NCBI GenBank assembly: GCA_001915545.1
Contig: MNQS01000009.1
Location: 1-64,000 of the forward strand
Length of the DNA: 64,000 nucleotides
Direction: 5' to 3'
Source: Bacteroides sp. 43_108
GTDB lineage: Bacteria > Bacteroidota > Bacteroidia > Bacteroidales > Bacteroidaceae
The notes beneath the pieces are model-generated. The model saw only the letters and a program-made list of their open reading frames with translations, searched no databases and was not told where the DNA came from. Both the position numbers and the translations under genes were made by a program. Of the stretch, positions 35,958 through 45,098 are shown piece by piece. Within the stretch, counting starts at the first letter, position 1, and each line of letters opens with the position of its first letter.

Positions 35958-37337
35958 TCAATATAAGTTCCACTCCCAAACACCGCAGGTACCGGATGTT
36001 ATAGAGATCCTGACATATCTGGCTTTTACATCCAACTCATCAGTATGAGGAGAACGGCATTGAACATCATTATGACCACCGCATGAAGTCCAGTTCTTTC
36101 CTTCATCTGAAATTTCTAGCTTGTATGCATGTCCAGCTGTAGGCTTTACGAAGTATACTTCGCTTTTACGTATTTTTCTTCTTTTGCCTAAATCAGCCAT
36201 AATCCATGCATTTTTATCATCATCCTTGGCCATCCATCTGGAACCGTTAGAGTCATCAATTGCAAATTCAGGAACAAAAAACTCTGTTCGTCTGCAAAGC
36301 GTATCCTTTATTGGTTCAATCTGCATCGGTTCCATTGTGCTTGAAGTCGTAATAGATACGACATCCAACGGCTTTTTCGCCTTAACTTCCTTAAGCGCTC
36401 CAACGCCGTTGAGATCAAGCTTTACCGGACGTATGGTTCCATCCTCATTAAATTCCAAACGATTGACATAGGTCTGACGATTGGTTCCACGACGACTGAA
36501 TTCAAGATAAGCAAAATAATAATTGCCTTTATCATCGCTAAACACACATCCGTGGCCTGGACCAAAAACACCAGCTTCGTAATCTGTTGTAGATATTATG
36601 TCTTCTTTTGGAAATGTATATGGACCAAACGGAGAAACAGTACTCATGCCGTATGCATACTGATAGTGCTCATTTCCACCAAGTGTATACAGATAATAGT
36701 ATATTCCATTTCGTTTGAAGAATATAGGACCTTCCGAATATCCTCCACGTTTGGTCTCTATTGTACGAATCTCTCCGTCGAAGGTAACCATATCACTCTT
36801 CAGTTTTGCCACATGTCTGCGTCCCCAGAACACGTATGCCTGACCATCGTCGTCGATGAACAGCTCTGCATCTATTCCATCCGGTTTATCACCAGGTATA
36901 AGTGTTGATGGTGTAAACGGCAAATAAAATTCATCTTTTCCTTTGGCCAATTTGAAAGGTCCATCCGGACTGTCTGCAACAGCCGGATACATATACCCGT
37001 TGATTGTAGGATAAATATAATATTTTCCATTAGCGTGTACCACCTTGCTCGGTGCCCAATATTTCTGTTTTGAAGCCGACGGAAAATATGTTCCATCAAA
37101 ATGCCAGTTCACAAAGTCTTCAGATTTCCATACAACTGGAGGACCTGAAGTTTTCAATCCTTGCCCGTATCCGTCAGTTGTAGCATAACAGTAGAATGTG
37201 CCGTCTATAAGCTGTATGCTGGCATCTGCGATCATATCAGGAACCAATGCGTTTCCGAAAGGATTTACAGCATTTTGTGCCACAGCTCCAGACGTCATGA
37301 ATGTTAATGCTGATAGCAGCAGAAGATGTTTTTTCAC
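35958..37337 (-). CDS. GH43 glycosidase with F5/8 type C (CBM32-like) domain
   Basis: A 459-residue exported enzyme (signal MKKHLLLLSALTFMTSGAVAQ). Propeller motifs: VPDMIADASIQLIDG with the catalytic base Asp, GIDAELFIDDDGQAYVFWG, and the general acid Glu in GGYSEGPIFFKRNGIYYYLY, followed by HGCVFSDDKGNYYFAYLEF. Residues about 345-459 are a discoidin-like carbohydrate-binding domain (FAIDDSNGSRWMAKD, WIMADLGKRRKIR, ending CGVWEWNLY). It is likely an alpha-L-arabinofuranosidase or related enzyme of the cell-wall cluster. It is first of the leftward GH43 operon, divergent from GH95 across 256 bases. Confidence 0.85.
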   Translation of the reverse strand: MKKHLLLLSALTFMTSGAVAQNAVNPFGNALVPDMIADASIQLIDGTFYCYATTDGYGQGLKTSGPPVVWKSEDFVNWHFDGTYFPSASKQKYWAPSKVVHANGKYYIYPTINGYMYPAVADSPDGPFKLAKGKDEFYLPFTPSTLIPGDKPDGIDAELFIDDDGQAYVFWGRRHVAKLKSDMVTFDGEIRTIETKRGGYSEGPIFFKRNGIYYYLYTLGGNEHYQYAYGMSTVSPFGPYTFPKEDIISTTDYEAGVFGPGHGCVFSDDKGNYYFAYLEFSRRGTNRQTYVNRLEFNEDGTIRPVKLDLNGVGALKEVKAKKPLDVVSITTSSTMEPMQIEPIKDTLCRRTEFFVPEFAIDDSNGSRWMAKDDDKNAWIMADLGKRRKIRKSEVYFVKPTAGHAYKLEISDEGKNWTSCGGHNDVQCRSPHTDELDVKARYVRISITSGTCGVWEWNLY

Positions 37338-37551
37338 AAGAACTTGTACAGATTTAAATTATTAACAAATTGCGTCATACAGATTAACGGTATAAGTACA
37401 CCTTAATTCTGCATAAGCGTCACATAAAAAATAATGATGGACGCAAATATACTGAAAAATGAATGAGAGGCACGTGCATAGGAACCACTTTTATCATAAA
37501 AAAATACATCGATTAAAAAATGAATACATGTTTTATATTGGGTGAATATGC

Positions 37552-37559
37552 TATTTTTG
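37552..37559 (+). promoter_or_regulatory. Promoter -7 box of the GH95 gene
   Basis: TATTTTTG matches TAnnTTTG and lies 34 bases before the ATG at 37594; the -33 region (TGTTTTAT) is weak. A minus-strand TATATTTG at 37451-37444 may serve the divergent GH43 operon. Confidence 0.4.
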
Positions 37560-37593
37560 CAAAATAAAAAAAGAAATAATACCAAGTAGAACT

Positions 37594-39986
37594 ATGAAAA
37601 AACTATTTATCGGTCTTTTTATACATATTTCGATATGTTCTCTAAATGCACTTCATGCAGATGATGCCAATCTGAAATTATGGTATAATTCTCCGGCTGA
37701 CGCTACTGTTGCAGACAATCCAAACGGGTGGAAAGACGATGCAGAATGGCTTAAGGCCATGCCTCTCGGAAACGGCTCTCTCGGAGCTGTAGTATTCGGT
37801 GATGTCGGATATGAGCGCATACAGCTTAACGAGGAGACCATGTGGTCTGGCAGTCCGCAGGAATGCGACAATCCAGAGGCCGCGAAACATCTGGACGAAA
37901 TCAAAGACTTATTGAAAAATGGTAAATACAGAGAAGCAACAGCACTGACCAACCGCACTCAGATATGTACAGGAAAAGGTTCAGGAGGCGGCAACGGCAG
38001 TACCGTTCCATTCGGTTGCTTCCAGACATTGGGTGACTTGTGGCTCGACTTTGAGAATAAAGGAAATTATACTGATTACTCGCGTGAGCTCGACCTCTCT
38101 ACTGCGACAGCCAGAGTAAGCTACACACAGGACGGAATCAAGTTTAATCGTGAAATTTTCGTAAGCTATCCAGACCAGGTCATGGTTGTCAGACTCAGTG
38201 CTGACAAGAAAAAAAGCTACTCGTTTACCTGCAGAATGTCTCGTCCCGAAAGATTCACAACTTATACAGAAAACGGACAGCTGATAATGACTGGCGCCTT
38301 GTCGGACGGAAAGGGTGGAGACGGACTGAAATATATGGCTCGCCTGAAAGCAATTGCTGTAAACGGAGATGTTACATATACAGATTCATCTATTAAAATA
38401 AGCAATGCTGATGAAGTGGTGCTTCTTCTTAGCGCATCGACCGACTACAAGCTGGAATACCCGCATTATAAAGGTAGAGATTATAAAAAAATTACATCTG
38501 AAGCCATAAGCAAAGCTTCTGAGACATCATACAAAAAGCTTCATAAACGCCACGTTGACGACTATTCTCAATATTTTGAGAGAACAGACTTCAAACTGTC
38601 AGATTCATCCAACAGTCTGCCTACAGACAGTCTTGTAACGATGGCAAGAAAAGGTGTGGTAGACAATCATCTGTATGAACTGATGTTCCAATACGGACGC
38701 TACCTTCTGATTTCTTCATCACGTCCAGGCACTATGCCCGCCAATCTTCAGGGTATATGGGCCAACAAGATACAGACGCCATGGAATGGTGACTATCACA
38801 CTGACGTGAATGTAGAAATGAACTACTGGCCTTCAGAAGTAACCAACCTGTCGGAAATGCACTTGCGCTCTTTGATCTCATTGAATCGCTCGTGAAACCA
38901 GGAAGCAGAACAGCAAAGATACAGTACAACAAGAAAGGTTGGGTTGTACACCCGATTACCAATGTTTGGGGATATACATCGCCTGGCGAAAGCGCATCAT
39001 GGGGTATGCACACTGGTGCTCCTGCATGGATTTGCCAGCATATCGCTGAACATTACAGATTTACAGGCGACAAGAAATTCATCGAACGCATGTATCCTGT
39101 ACTCAAAGGTGCAGTAGAATTCTACATGGATTGGCTGACAGAAGATCCTGCCACTGGCAAACTCGTTTCAGGTCCGGCAGTTTCGCCAGAAAACACATTC
39201 GTTGCTCCCGACGGCAGTCATTGCCAGATAAGTATGGGACCTGCGCACGATCAGCAGACCATCTGGCAGTTGTTCGACGATTTCTGCATGATATCCAAAG
39301 AATTGAACATCAGTGACTCATATACAAAATCAGTTGCAGATGCACAAAGCAGACTTGCTGGAACACAAATTGGGTCTGATGGTAGAATTATGGAATGGGC
39401 ACATGAGTTCAAGGAAGTAGAGCCTGGACACAGACACATTTCACACCTATTTGCCGTACACCCAGGATCACAGATAAACACGCTCAAAACACCAGATTTG
39501 GCAGAAGCTGCCAACAAATCAATCGACTACCGCATCAGTCATGGAGGAGGCCATACTGGTTGGAGTTCTGCATGGCTGGTCAGCCAGTACGCACGTCTGA
39601 ACAGGAGCGATAAAGCATTGGAGAGCCTTGACAATGTATTTAAGAAAAGTTTGAATCCTAATCTGTTTACCGAGTGTCCGCCATTCCAGATTGATGCCAA
39701 TTTCGGAACAACGGCAGGAATATCCGAAATGCTTCTTCAGAGCCATGTTTATGACGGCAGCGGATATGTTATCAACCTTCTGCCTGCACTGCCTGAAGAT
39801 TGGAACGAAGGCTCGTTCTGCGGTATGAAAGCCCGCGGAGGTTTTGAAGTGTCGGCAGAATGGAAGGAAGGAAAACTCGAGAAGGCTGAGGTCAAGTCTT
39901 TATTGGGCAATAAATGCCGAGTAATGTATAACGGCGAAATCATATTTGACGGCACTTTGAAAAAAGGAGGCAAGTGGAAATTATAA
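37594..39986 (+). pseudogene. GH95 alpha-L-fucosidase/alpha-L-galactosidase, split by a one-base frameshift
   Basis: Two adjacent frames together give one GH95 protein of about 797 residues, the normal length. The first frame (37594-38895) has a signal peptide, the N-terminal beta domain (LKLWYNSPADATV, WLKAMPLGNGSLGAVVFG, NEETMWSGSP) and the start of the helical barrel up to MNYWPSEVTNLSEMHL. The second frame (38892-39986) continues KPGSRTAKIQYNKKGWVVHP, SPENTF (general-acid Glu) and FQIDANFG (Asp). Near 38864 the text TTGCGCTCTTTGAT would read correctly as TTGCCGCTCTTTGAT, so one C is missing. The Asn-x-Asn site of studied family members appears here as Asp-Val-Asn (HTDVNVEMNYW). If the frameshift is real the enzyme is lost; a sequencing error is equally possible. 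Confidence 0.8.
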
Positions 39987-40028
39987 TCCGCAACGTATCA
40001 TATAAATACTGAAACTTAGATAAATAAA

Positions 40029-40087
40029 AAATTCCGGGCGCTCGTAAGCATAACTTCGAGCGCCCGGAATTTTGTTTGTGAGGGCTC
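40029..40087 (+). repeat. Three-box palindromic intergenic repeat, copy C (also a terminator)
   Basis: AAATTCCGGGCGCTCG (40029-40044) and CGAGCGCCCGGAATTT (40057-40072) are a perfect 16-base inverted repeat; a third box GAGGGCTC follows at 40080-40087 after TTTGTTTGT. Same layout as copies A and B. It sits between the convergent GH95 and araC-type genes, where it can end both transcripts. Confidence 0.8.
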
Positions 40088-40094
40088 GCGCCGA

Positions 40095-40976
40095 TCAACC
40101 TTTAGTCTTTTCACGATAGTCTTTAGGCGACATGTGCATATATTTTGCAAATACTTTTGAGAAATAGTATTGGTCGCTGAAAGCAAGCCTGAACGCAATT
40201 TCCTTTATTTTCATATCTGTAAAGTCGAGGAGTTCGCACGCCTTTTGGATTTTAAGCAGATTGAAATAGTTTATCGGCGACATACCGGCTTTTTCAGTGA
40301 ACAGACTGCTGAAATAGGAAGGAGAATAATTGACGAATTCCGCCATTTCGTCAAGATCAAACTGTTTGTCCAAATTGCTTTTCATGTAATTGATTGTGCG
40401 CTGCATTACGTCCTGTGTCTTGGGCTTGTTGATTTCACGAAATTGTGGAATATACCTGAAAGAAGCCAGAAGATACCACAGACACATCGTAATATATTCC
40501 ATGTTTTCGATGCTGTAACCCATTTCCAGATTGACCAGAATTTCGTTGAAGAGCTGTATGCGGTCGGAAAATCTAGCCGAAGGCGAATCATCTATATAAA
40601 TGGTCTTGTTGAAGAATTGCGAGAATGCAGACGCCTTTTCTCCAGTAAAATGCATCCAATATATGCTCCATGGCTCATCCTGCGAGGCACCGTAGGAATG
40701 TGGTTTTCCAGCTTCGATAATGAAGAAATCATTCTTTTTGACCATGCATCGTCCTTTGCCTATATCGTACCACCCTTTACCCTCATGGCAATATATCAGA
40801 ATGTTTTGTCTGCTTCCTTCTGTCCTTTCTATGTAATGTCCGGTTGCTCTTGGATAATAACCAATGTCTGTGATGTAAAGCAAACTGGTAACCGGATTTG
40901 TTTCTATCCATTTTATAATGTCCTTTGGAATAACTATTGCTTTTTGATTTGGGAAACCATCCTTCTTCTTTTCCAT
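40095..40976 (-). CDS. AraC-family transcriptional regulator
   Basis: A 293-residue regulator from the Met at 40976 (MEKKKDGFPNQKAIVIP); an in-frame Met at 41018 adds a hydrophobic stretch that does not fit the family. The N-terminal half is a cupin sugar-binding domain (LIYCHEGKGWYDIGKGRCMVKKNDFFIIEAGKPH); the C-terminal 100 residues hold two helix-turn-helices, FDLDEMAEFVNYSPSYFSSLFTEKAG and MKIKEIAFRLAFSDQYYFSKVFAKYM. It probably binds a sugar from the target polysaccharide and activates the surrounding glycosidase genes. It is divergent from the esterase-GH78-GH105 operon across about 455 bases, and convergent with GH95. Confidence 0.88.
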   Translation of the reverse strand: MEKKKDGFPNQKAIVIPKDIIKWIETNPVTSLLYITDIGYYPRATGHYIERTEGSRQNILIYCHEGKGWYDIGKGRCMVKKNDFFIIEAGKPHSYGASQDEPWSIYWMHFTGEKASAFSQFFNKTIYIDDSPSARFSDRIQLFNEILVNLEMGYSIENMEYITMCLWYLLASFRYIPQFREINKPKTQDVMQRTINYMKSNLDKQFDLDEMAEFVNYSPSYFSSLFTEKAGMSPINYFNLLKIQKACELLDFTDMKIKEIAFRLAFSDQYYFSKVFAKYMHMSPKDYREKTKG

Positions 40977-41159
40977 ATAATTAGATTTAACATAACAAAT
41001 ATATATCATAAAATCCACCTATTGCACTTATAGGTGCAAAAAATGCGGAATCCGTAAAAAAATACATCATTACAAAAAATATCACATCTGTTTAACCAGA
41101 AGCAATGCCTATCTTTACAACATTATTTGCAAACAATCCTGCCAGATAATGTCCGACCA

Positions 41160-41195
41160 TTGCTGAAGTTGCAGTATGAAATGCAACTACAGCAA
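41160..41195. other. Intergenic hairpin upstream of the esterase operon
   Basis: TTGCTGAAGTTGCA (41160-41173) and TGCAACTACAGCAA (41182-41195) pair at 13 of 14 positions with an 8-base loop, in the region between the divergent araC-type gene and the esterase. It has no T-run. It could be an operator for the regulator or a leader structure. The remaining non-coding bases (40977-41431) show no other clear element. Confidence 0.45.
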
Positions 41196-41431
41196 GTAAA
41201 TGGGAATAATCACAATGGATGAAATATCAATTAATATGGCTATATATGGAAAAAAGTATTACTTTCACACCTGATTTCAACAAAAGCTGAAAAACAGCTA
41301 TGTTTCAGAAACAAACCTTGTCAAAGTGTTGCCTTAAAATCATAATTTATTGTGACACCTTGTCTGTGTTGAAATATTTAGAATTTGAATCAAAAATAAT
41401 AAGCCTTAAACAAATCACAACACGCAAGAAA

Positions 41432-42832
41432 ATGAAAAATCTAAGAAAATTCTTTGCTGCATTCGCAGTTGCAGTCTTGAACATCGGAATCTCATTTGCA
41501 CAATTGCAGATGCCTGCAGTATTTACAGACGGCATGGTACTACAGCAGAACAGCAATGTTCGGATCTGGGGATGGGGCTCTGCCTCGGAAACAGTAACAG
41601 TATCTCCTAAATGGGAAGGGGCACAAGCTGTGAAAACAAAAGTTGACAGCAATGGAAAATGGAGCACCGAAATCTCAACTCCATCAGCCGGTGGACCATA
41701 CAGCATCGACATCACAAACGGACGCGAAACTATAACCTTGTCGGATGTACTGCTTGGTGAGGTATGGTTGTGCAGTGGACAATCAAATATGGAATGGTCT
41801 GTAAACCACGGTATAATGAATGGAGACAAGGAAGCGGCCAACGCTGCATGCGCAACACTTCGCATATTCCACATGCCTAAGCAGGGAGCTGACAGTCCGC
41901 AGGACGACTGCCGTACAAAGTGGGAGAAATCATCACCTGAAAGTATGCGCAAAACCAGTGCAACAGCATATTTCTTCGGCCGTATGCTGACAGAAAAGCT
42001 TAATGTTCCGGTAGGTATCATGGTTACAGCATGGGGCGGAACACCGGCTGAGGTATGGACACCTGCAGAAGAGGTCAAAAATGATCCAGTACTTTCAAAC
42101 TGCAAGTTGTCGCCTGCCGCATGGTGGCCAATAACACCAGGCGTCCTCTACAATCAGATGATACACCCGATGATTCCATACGAAATAGCCGGATGCATCT
42201 GGTATCAAGGTGAATCGAACCATGAGAATGCATCGTCATACGAACGTCTTATGACAAAACTTGTTAATTCGTGGAGAAAAGATTTCGGAAAAGATTTCCC
42301 ATTTTACTATGTTCAGATTGCTCCGCATACATACAATTCAAAGAAAAACACTCCGGCACAGCTCCGTGAACAGCAGATGCTGATGGCTGAGCATGTAGAC
42401 AACTGTGCAATGATAAACATTTCAGACCTTGTAGAAAATGTAAAGGACATACATCCGCGTAACAAGCGTGCCATCGGTGAAAGACTGGCCAAGCTTGCTC
42501 TTGACAAAACATACGGCAAATATGTCGGTGCATACGAGAGTCCGAAACTGAAGGAAGCTGTCAGATCGGGTAAGAAAATTACGCTGAGCTTTGACGGAAA
42601 CTTCGAGAAACTGACATCTACTTCAAAAGAAATTACAGGATTTGCAGTCGTTGATGCCAATGGCAAGCAGATTCCTGCAAAAGCTAAGATCAAAGGACGT
42701 GAAATCATCATATCTACCGGCAGTGCAGAGGCTCCTGTGCAGATTCTTTACTGTTTCGATGATGCCACCATCGGAAGCTTGCGCACAGATGCCGGACTTC
42801 CTGTTTTACCGTTCAGAACTAAAATCAAATAA
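41432..42832 (+). CDS. Sialate O-acetylesterase-type SGNH carbohydrate esterase
   Basis: A 466-residue exported esterase from the Met at 41432 (MKNLRKFFAAFAVAVLN...FAQ signal); an in-frame Met at 41300 adds 44 unlikely residues. LPAVF-type start (LQMPAVFTDGMVLQQNSNVRIWGWG), a beta-sandwich, then the catalytic block: Ser in WLCSGQSNMEWS (about 118), GCIWYQGESNH, and the Asp-x-x-His pair in VKDIHPRNKRAIGERLA. The family removes acetyl groups from sialic acids and also from pectic and other plant glycans; in this setting acetylated rhamnogalacturonan is the more likely substrate. It is first in a rightward operon, 6 bases before the GH78 gene. Confidence 0.87.
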   Translation: MKNLRKFFAAFAVAVLNIGISFAQLQMPAVFTDGMVLQQNSNVRIWGWGSASETVTVSPKWEGAQAVKTKVDSNGKWSTEISTPSAGGPYSIDITNGRETITLSDVLLGEVWLCSGQSNMEWSVNHGIMNGDKEAANAACATLRIFHMPKQGADSPQDDCRTKWEKSSPESMRKTSATAYFFGRMLTEKLNVPVGIMVTAWGGTPAEVWTPAEEVKNDPVLSNCKLSPAAWWPITPGVLYNQMIHPMIPYEIAGCIWYQGESNHENASSYERLMTKLVNSWRKDFGKDFPFYYVQIAPHTYNSKKNTPAQLREQQMLMAEHVDNCAMINISDLVENVKDIHPRNKRAIGERLAKLALDKTYGKYVGAYESPKLKEAVRSGKKITLSFDGNFEKLTSTSKEITGFAVVDANGKQIPAKAKIKGREIIISTGSAEAPVQILYCFDDATIGSLRTDAGLPVLPFRTKIK

Positions 42833-42838
42833 ATAGAA

Positions 42839-45058
42839 ATGAAAAACATTATTGCAGCTCTGATGGCATGTCTTGGTACTGCGTCATCAGGGTATTCACA
42901 AGTAATTACCCCTCAAGGCAATGAAGGACATACACCTGGAAGCTGGACATGCTACAGAAACAGTTTTGAAATAAAGAACAATCCGAAAAGCATCGAACTG
43001 CGTCTGGCTGCTGATACCAAGTATTGGCTGTGGGTAAACGGTACACTTGAAATCTCAGAAGGCGGTCTGAAGAGAGGACCGAATCCAAAAGACACATATT
43101 GCGACGTAATAACAGACTTGAAAAGCCTCAAAAAAGGCAAGAATGAGATTGCAGTACTTGTGTGGTATTTCGGAAAAGAAGGATTCAGCCACAAGAATTC
43201 ACCGACCCCGGGCATGACATTCGATCTTTCCGTAAACGGCAAAGAAACCGAACCGGAGAATCAATGGAAGTATACCATACATCCTGCATACTATATACCA
43301 TCAGGCGAAAGTCCGAACTACAGACTTGCAGAATCCAACATCGGATTTGATGCTTCGAAAGACATAAACTTCGAAGAAACAGGATTTGATGACAGCAAGT
43401 GGAAGACAGCAAATGAAATTTCACTCGAAGAAGCAGGATGGAACAACTTGGTTGACAGACCTATACCGTTTTGGCGTGACTATGGCCTAAAACCTTATGC
43501 AGATACTAAACATGAGGGCAACGCATATACTGCAGAAATGCCCTACAATGCGCAGATAACACCTTACATTAGGCTCAGAAGCGACAAGGGCGGAGACACT
43601 TTGCGCATATTGACTGACAATTACAGAGGCGGCTCTGCTACAAATGTTTTTGCAGAATATGTCACACGTCCCGGTGAACAGGAATTTGAATGCAAGGGGT
43701 GGATGAACGGCCACAAGGTTATATATAAAGTTCCGTCAAGCGTGGATGTGCTCGACCTGAAATATCGCGAAACCGGCTACAACACTACATTTGCAGGAAG
43801 CTTCGTGTGTGACGACCCAATGCTCAACACACTGTGGGGAAAATCGCAGCGCACTCTCTACATAACAATGCGCGACACATATATGGACTGTCCTGACAGA
43901 GAAAGGTCGCAGTGGTTGGGTGACGTTGTAAACGAACTAGGCGAAGCTTTCTATGCCATGGACGAGCGTGCACACCTTCTCACACGAAAAGGTATCAGGG
44001 AACTCATGGCTTGGCAGCGTCCTGACAGCACCATTTATGCGCCTGTGCCATCAGGAAACTACGACTCGGAACTGCCTATGCAGATGCTTGCCAGTGTGGG
44101 ATACTATGGATTCTGGACATATTATATGGGTACGGGGGACAAAAACACAATAGAAACAGTTTTCCCCAATGTAAAGAAATATATACACGTCTGGAAGACC
44201 GACAGCGAAGGCCTTGTCATACCAAGAAAAGGCGGATGGACCTGGGGCGACTGGGGTGAAGACAAAGACATAGCTCTTCTGTTCAACCTATGGTATGCCA
44301 TTGCGCTTGACGGATACGAACGTATGGCACAGCTCACAGGAAACACAGACGAAGCTGAATGGGCAAACGCCACATCTTCAAGACTTAAGACTGTTTTCCA
44401 TAAGAAATTCTGGAACGGAAAATATTATGTGTCTCCAGGCTACAAGGACTGTCCAGACGACCGAGCACAGGCACTTGCCGTCGTGTCTGGTATTCTTCCA
44501 AAAGAACTTTACCCTGTCATAAGACCATTCTTCAAGGAGCATCACCATGCAAGTCCTTATATGGAGAAATATGTACTCCAGGCATTGTGCATGATGGGTT
44601 ACGAACAGGATGCTCTCAACAGAATGAAGATAAGATATGCCGACATGATTGAAAGTCCTCTGACAACTCTTTGGGAAGGCTGGGGTATTGGCTCGAAAGG
44701 ATTTGGAGGCGGAACGTACAACCATGCATGGAGCGGAGGTCCGCTGACCATTATGAGTTCAATGATTGCCGGCATTGAGACAGTGAAGCCTGCATTTGAG
44801 GAGTTCCGCGTTAAACCGTCTCCTGCACATTTGAGCCATATTGAAACCAAAGTTCCGCTGAGCGGAAATAGATTCATATCGCTCGTACTTGACAAAGACG
44901 CACAAATGTGCACGATGACTCTGGAAGTACCTAAAGGAACAACGGCAGAAGTTTTCACTATCGACGGTTACAACACAATGACCATAAACGGAAAAAAGAT
45001 TTCCGGTAACTCCAAGAAACTCAAGAGCGGTTCATGGCACATAGAAATGTTTAAGTGA
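42839..45058 (+). CDS. GH78 alpha-L-rhamnosidase
   Basis: A 739-residue exported enzyme (signal ending SSGYSQ). The N-terminal beta-sandwich carries a binding domain (RLAADTKYWLWVNGTLEISEGG), typical of rhamnosidases. The (alpha/alpha)6 barrel has the GH78 signature MDCPDRERSQWLGDVVNELGEAFY (about 345-365), which holds acidic active-site residues, and GWTWGDWGEDKDIALLFNLW. The C-terminal part closes with a small beta domain (FEEFRVKPSPAHLSHIE). It would remove terminal rhamnose from rhamnogalacturonan oligosaccharides. It is downstream of the esterase in the same operon. The DCP(D/Q)RE motif is firm; linkage is inferred from the cluster. Confidence 0.87.
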   Translation: MKNIIAALMACLGTASSGYSQVITPQGNEGHTPGSWTCYRNSFEIKNNPKSIELRLAADTKYWLWVNGTLEISEGGLKRGPNPKDTYCDVITDLKSLKKGKNEIAVLVWYFGKEGFSHKNSPTPGMTFDLSVNGKETEPENQWKYTIHPAYYIPSGESPNYRLAESNIGFDASKDINFEETGFDDSKWKTANEISLEEAGWNNLVDRPIPFWRDYGLKPYADTKHEGNAYTAEMPYNAQITPYIRLRSDKGGDTLRILTDNYRGGSATNVFAEYVTRPGEQEFECKGWMNGHKVIYKVPSSVDVLDLKYRETGYNTTFAGSFVCDDPMLNTLWGKSQRTLYITMRDTYMDCPDRERSQWLGDVVNELGEAFYAMDERAHLLTRKGIRELMAWQRPDSTIYAPVPSGNYDSELPMQMLASVGYYGFWTYYMGTGDKNTIETVFPNVKKYIHVWKTDSEGLVIPRKGGWTWGDWGEDKDIALLFNLWYAIALDGYERMAQLTGNTDEAEWANATSSRLKTVFHKKFWNGKYYVSPGYKDCPDDRAQALAVVSGILPKELYPVIRPFFKEHHHASPYMEKYVLQALCMMGYEQDALNRMKIRYADMIESPLTTLWEGWGIGSKGFGGGTYNHAWSGGPLTIMSSMIAGIETVKPAFEEFRVKPSPAHLSHIETKVPLSGNRFISLVLDKDAQMCTMTLEVPKGTTAEVFTIDGYNTMTINGKKISGNSKKLKSGSWHIEMFK

Positions 45059-45098
45059 ACTCTGACAAAATAAACTAAATTTATCAATAAACCTTATT

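Noticed and set aside
40170..41033. Plus-strand ORF of 287 residues opposite the araC-type gene
   Set aside because: Antisense to a gene with two clear helix-turn-helix motifs; the plus-strand protein has no domain pattern.
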